NCBI GenBank assembly: GCA_025929655.1
Contig: JAICPV010000168.1
Location: 1 to 5,866, forward strand
DNA length: 5,866 bases
Source of the DNA: Pyrinomonadaceae bacterium
GTDB taxonomy: Bacteria; Acidobacteriota; Blastocatellia; Pyrinomonadales; Pyrinomonadaceae
Direction of reading: 5' to 3'
Shown here piece after piece: positions 5,789-5,866 of the stretch. The translations under genes and the position numbers were made by a program. Under the pieces are notes generated by a model. The model worked only from the letters and a program-made list of their open reading frames with translations. It had not been told where the DNA came from and did no database searches. How positions within the stretch are numbered: the first letter of the stretch is position 1; each line of letters opens with the position of its first letter.

Positions 5789-5866
5789 TCAAACGGCCTC
5801 CTCGTCGGGTTGATTCTCTTCCGATTCGATCAATTTGGCGAACATACCGCGGCCGCCCTGGTGCTC
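5789..5866 (-). CDS. C-terminal tail of an unidentified protein (5' part beyond the right edge)
   Basis: An open minus-strand frame enters from the right edge and ends in TGA at 5789-5791, giving 25 residues that finish in a very acidic stretch (MFAKLIESEENQPDEEAV). The stop is immediately followed by the ATG of the small membrane protein, and the AGGAGG for that gene lies inside this frame. The operon-like arrangement is the main support. An acidic, polar tail is common at the cytoplasmic end of membrane proteins, but the product cannot be identified from so little sequence. Confidence 0.55.
   Translation of the reverse strand, partial: EHQGGRGMFAKLIESEENQPDEEAV
5797..5802 (-). promoter_or_regulatory. 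Strong Shine-Dalgarno for the 52-residue membrane protein
   Basis: AGGAGG on the minus strand with an 8-base spacer to the ATG at 5788. It is the only consensus ribosome site seen in the window, and decides both the start and the reality of this short gene. Confidence 0.8.

Noticed and set aside
1..5866. A new defence, mobile or biosynthetic system
   Set aside because: All larger genes except the lipoprotein belong to known housekeeping families, and there are no toxin-antitoxin, nuclease, integrase or synthase signatures.

Overview
This is an ordinary chromosomal stretch of a diderm (Gram-negative-type) bacterium with roughly balanced base composition. LpxK, an enzyme of lipid A synthesis, implies an outer membrane. 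The mix of HrcA, a SprT-like metalloprotein with a long N-terminal half, a large DUF3352-like lipoprotein and many CACGCAAAGACGC / CACAGAGACACAG palindromic repeats reminds me of Acidobacteriota, perhaps class Blastocatellia. That placement is inference from pattern memory, not a search.

Layout, left to right. (1) Positions 1-686, minus strand: the N-terminal two thirds of the heat-shock repressor HrcA, running off the left edge. (2) A 52-base divergent gap (687-738) with a TAAATCT inverted repeat over a candidate -35 box. (3) 739-1482, plus: a SprT-like zinc-metalloprotein with HEMLH. It converges on (4) 1512-3206, minus: a large secreted, probably lipid-anchored protein of unknown function. 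Its first ~57 codons lie in (5) a composite palindromic repeat (3039-3194). (6) 3216-4001, plus: an SDR dehydrogenase resembling peroxisomal-type 2,4-dienoyl-CoA reductase. (7) A second palindromic repeat (4005-4073) fills most of the gap to (8) trpG/pabA (4085-4654), which overlaps by four bases (9) lpxK (4651-5676). lpxK carries an in-frame fragment of the same repeat family. (10) On the minus strand at the right end, an unidentified partial gene (5789-5866) abuts a 52-residue membrane protein (5630-5788) that overlaps the end of lpxK by 47 bases.

The genes do not form one pathway: stress control, fatty-acid oxidation, aromatic/folate synthesis and lipid A synthesis sit side by side. Only trpG-lpxK and the right-edge pair look like translationally coupled operons. 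The most notable theme is the repeat family. One copy supplies the signal-peptide region of the lipoprotein and possibly the promoter of the SDR gene, one forms the trpG leader, and one encodes a short linker in LpxK. I found no tRNA, rRNA, CRISPR array, transposase or phage gene, and no evident new defence or metabolic system. No gene-free stretch exceeds 300 bases.
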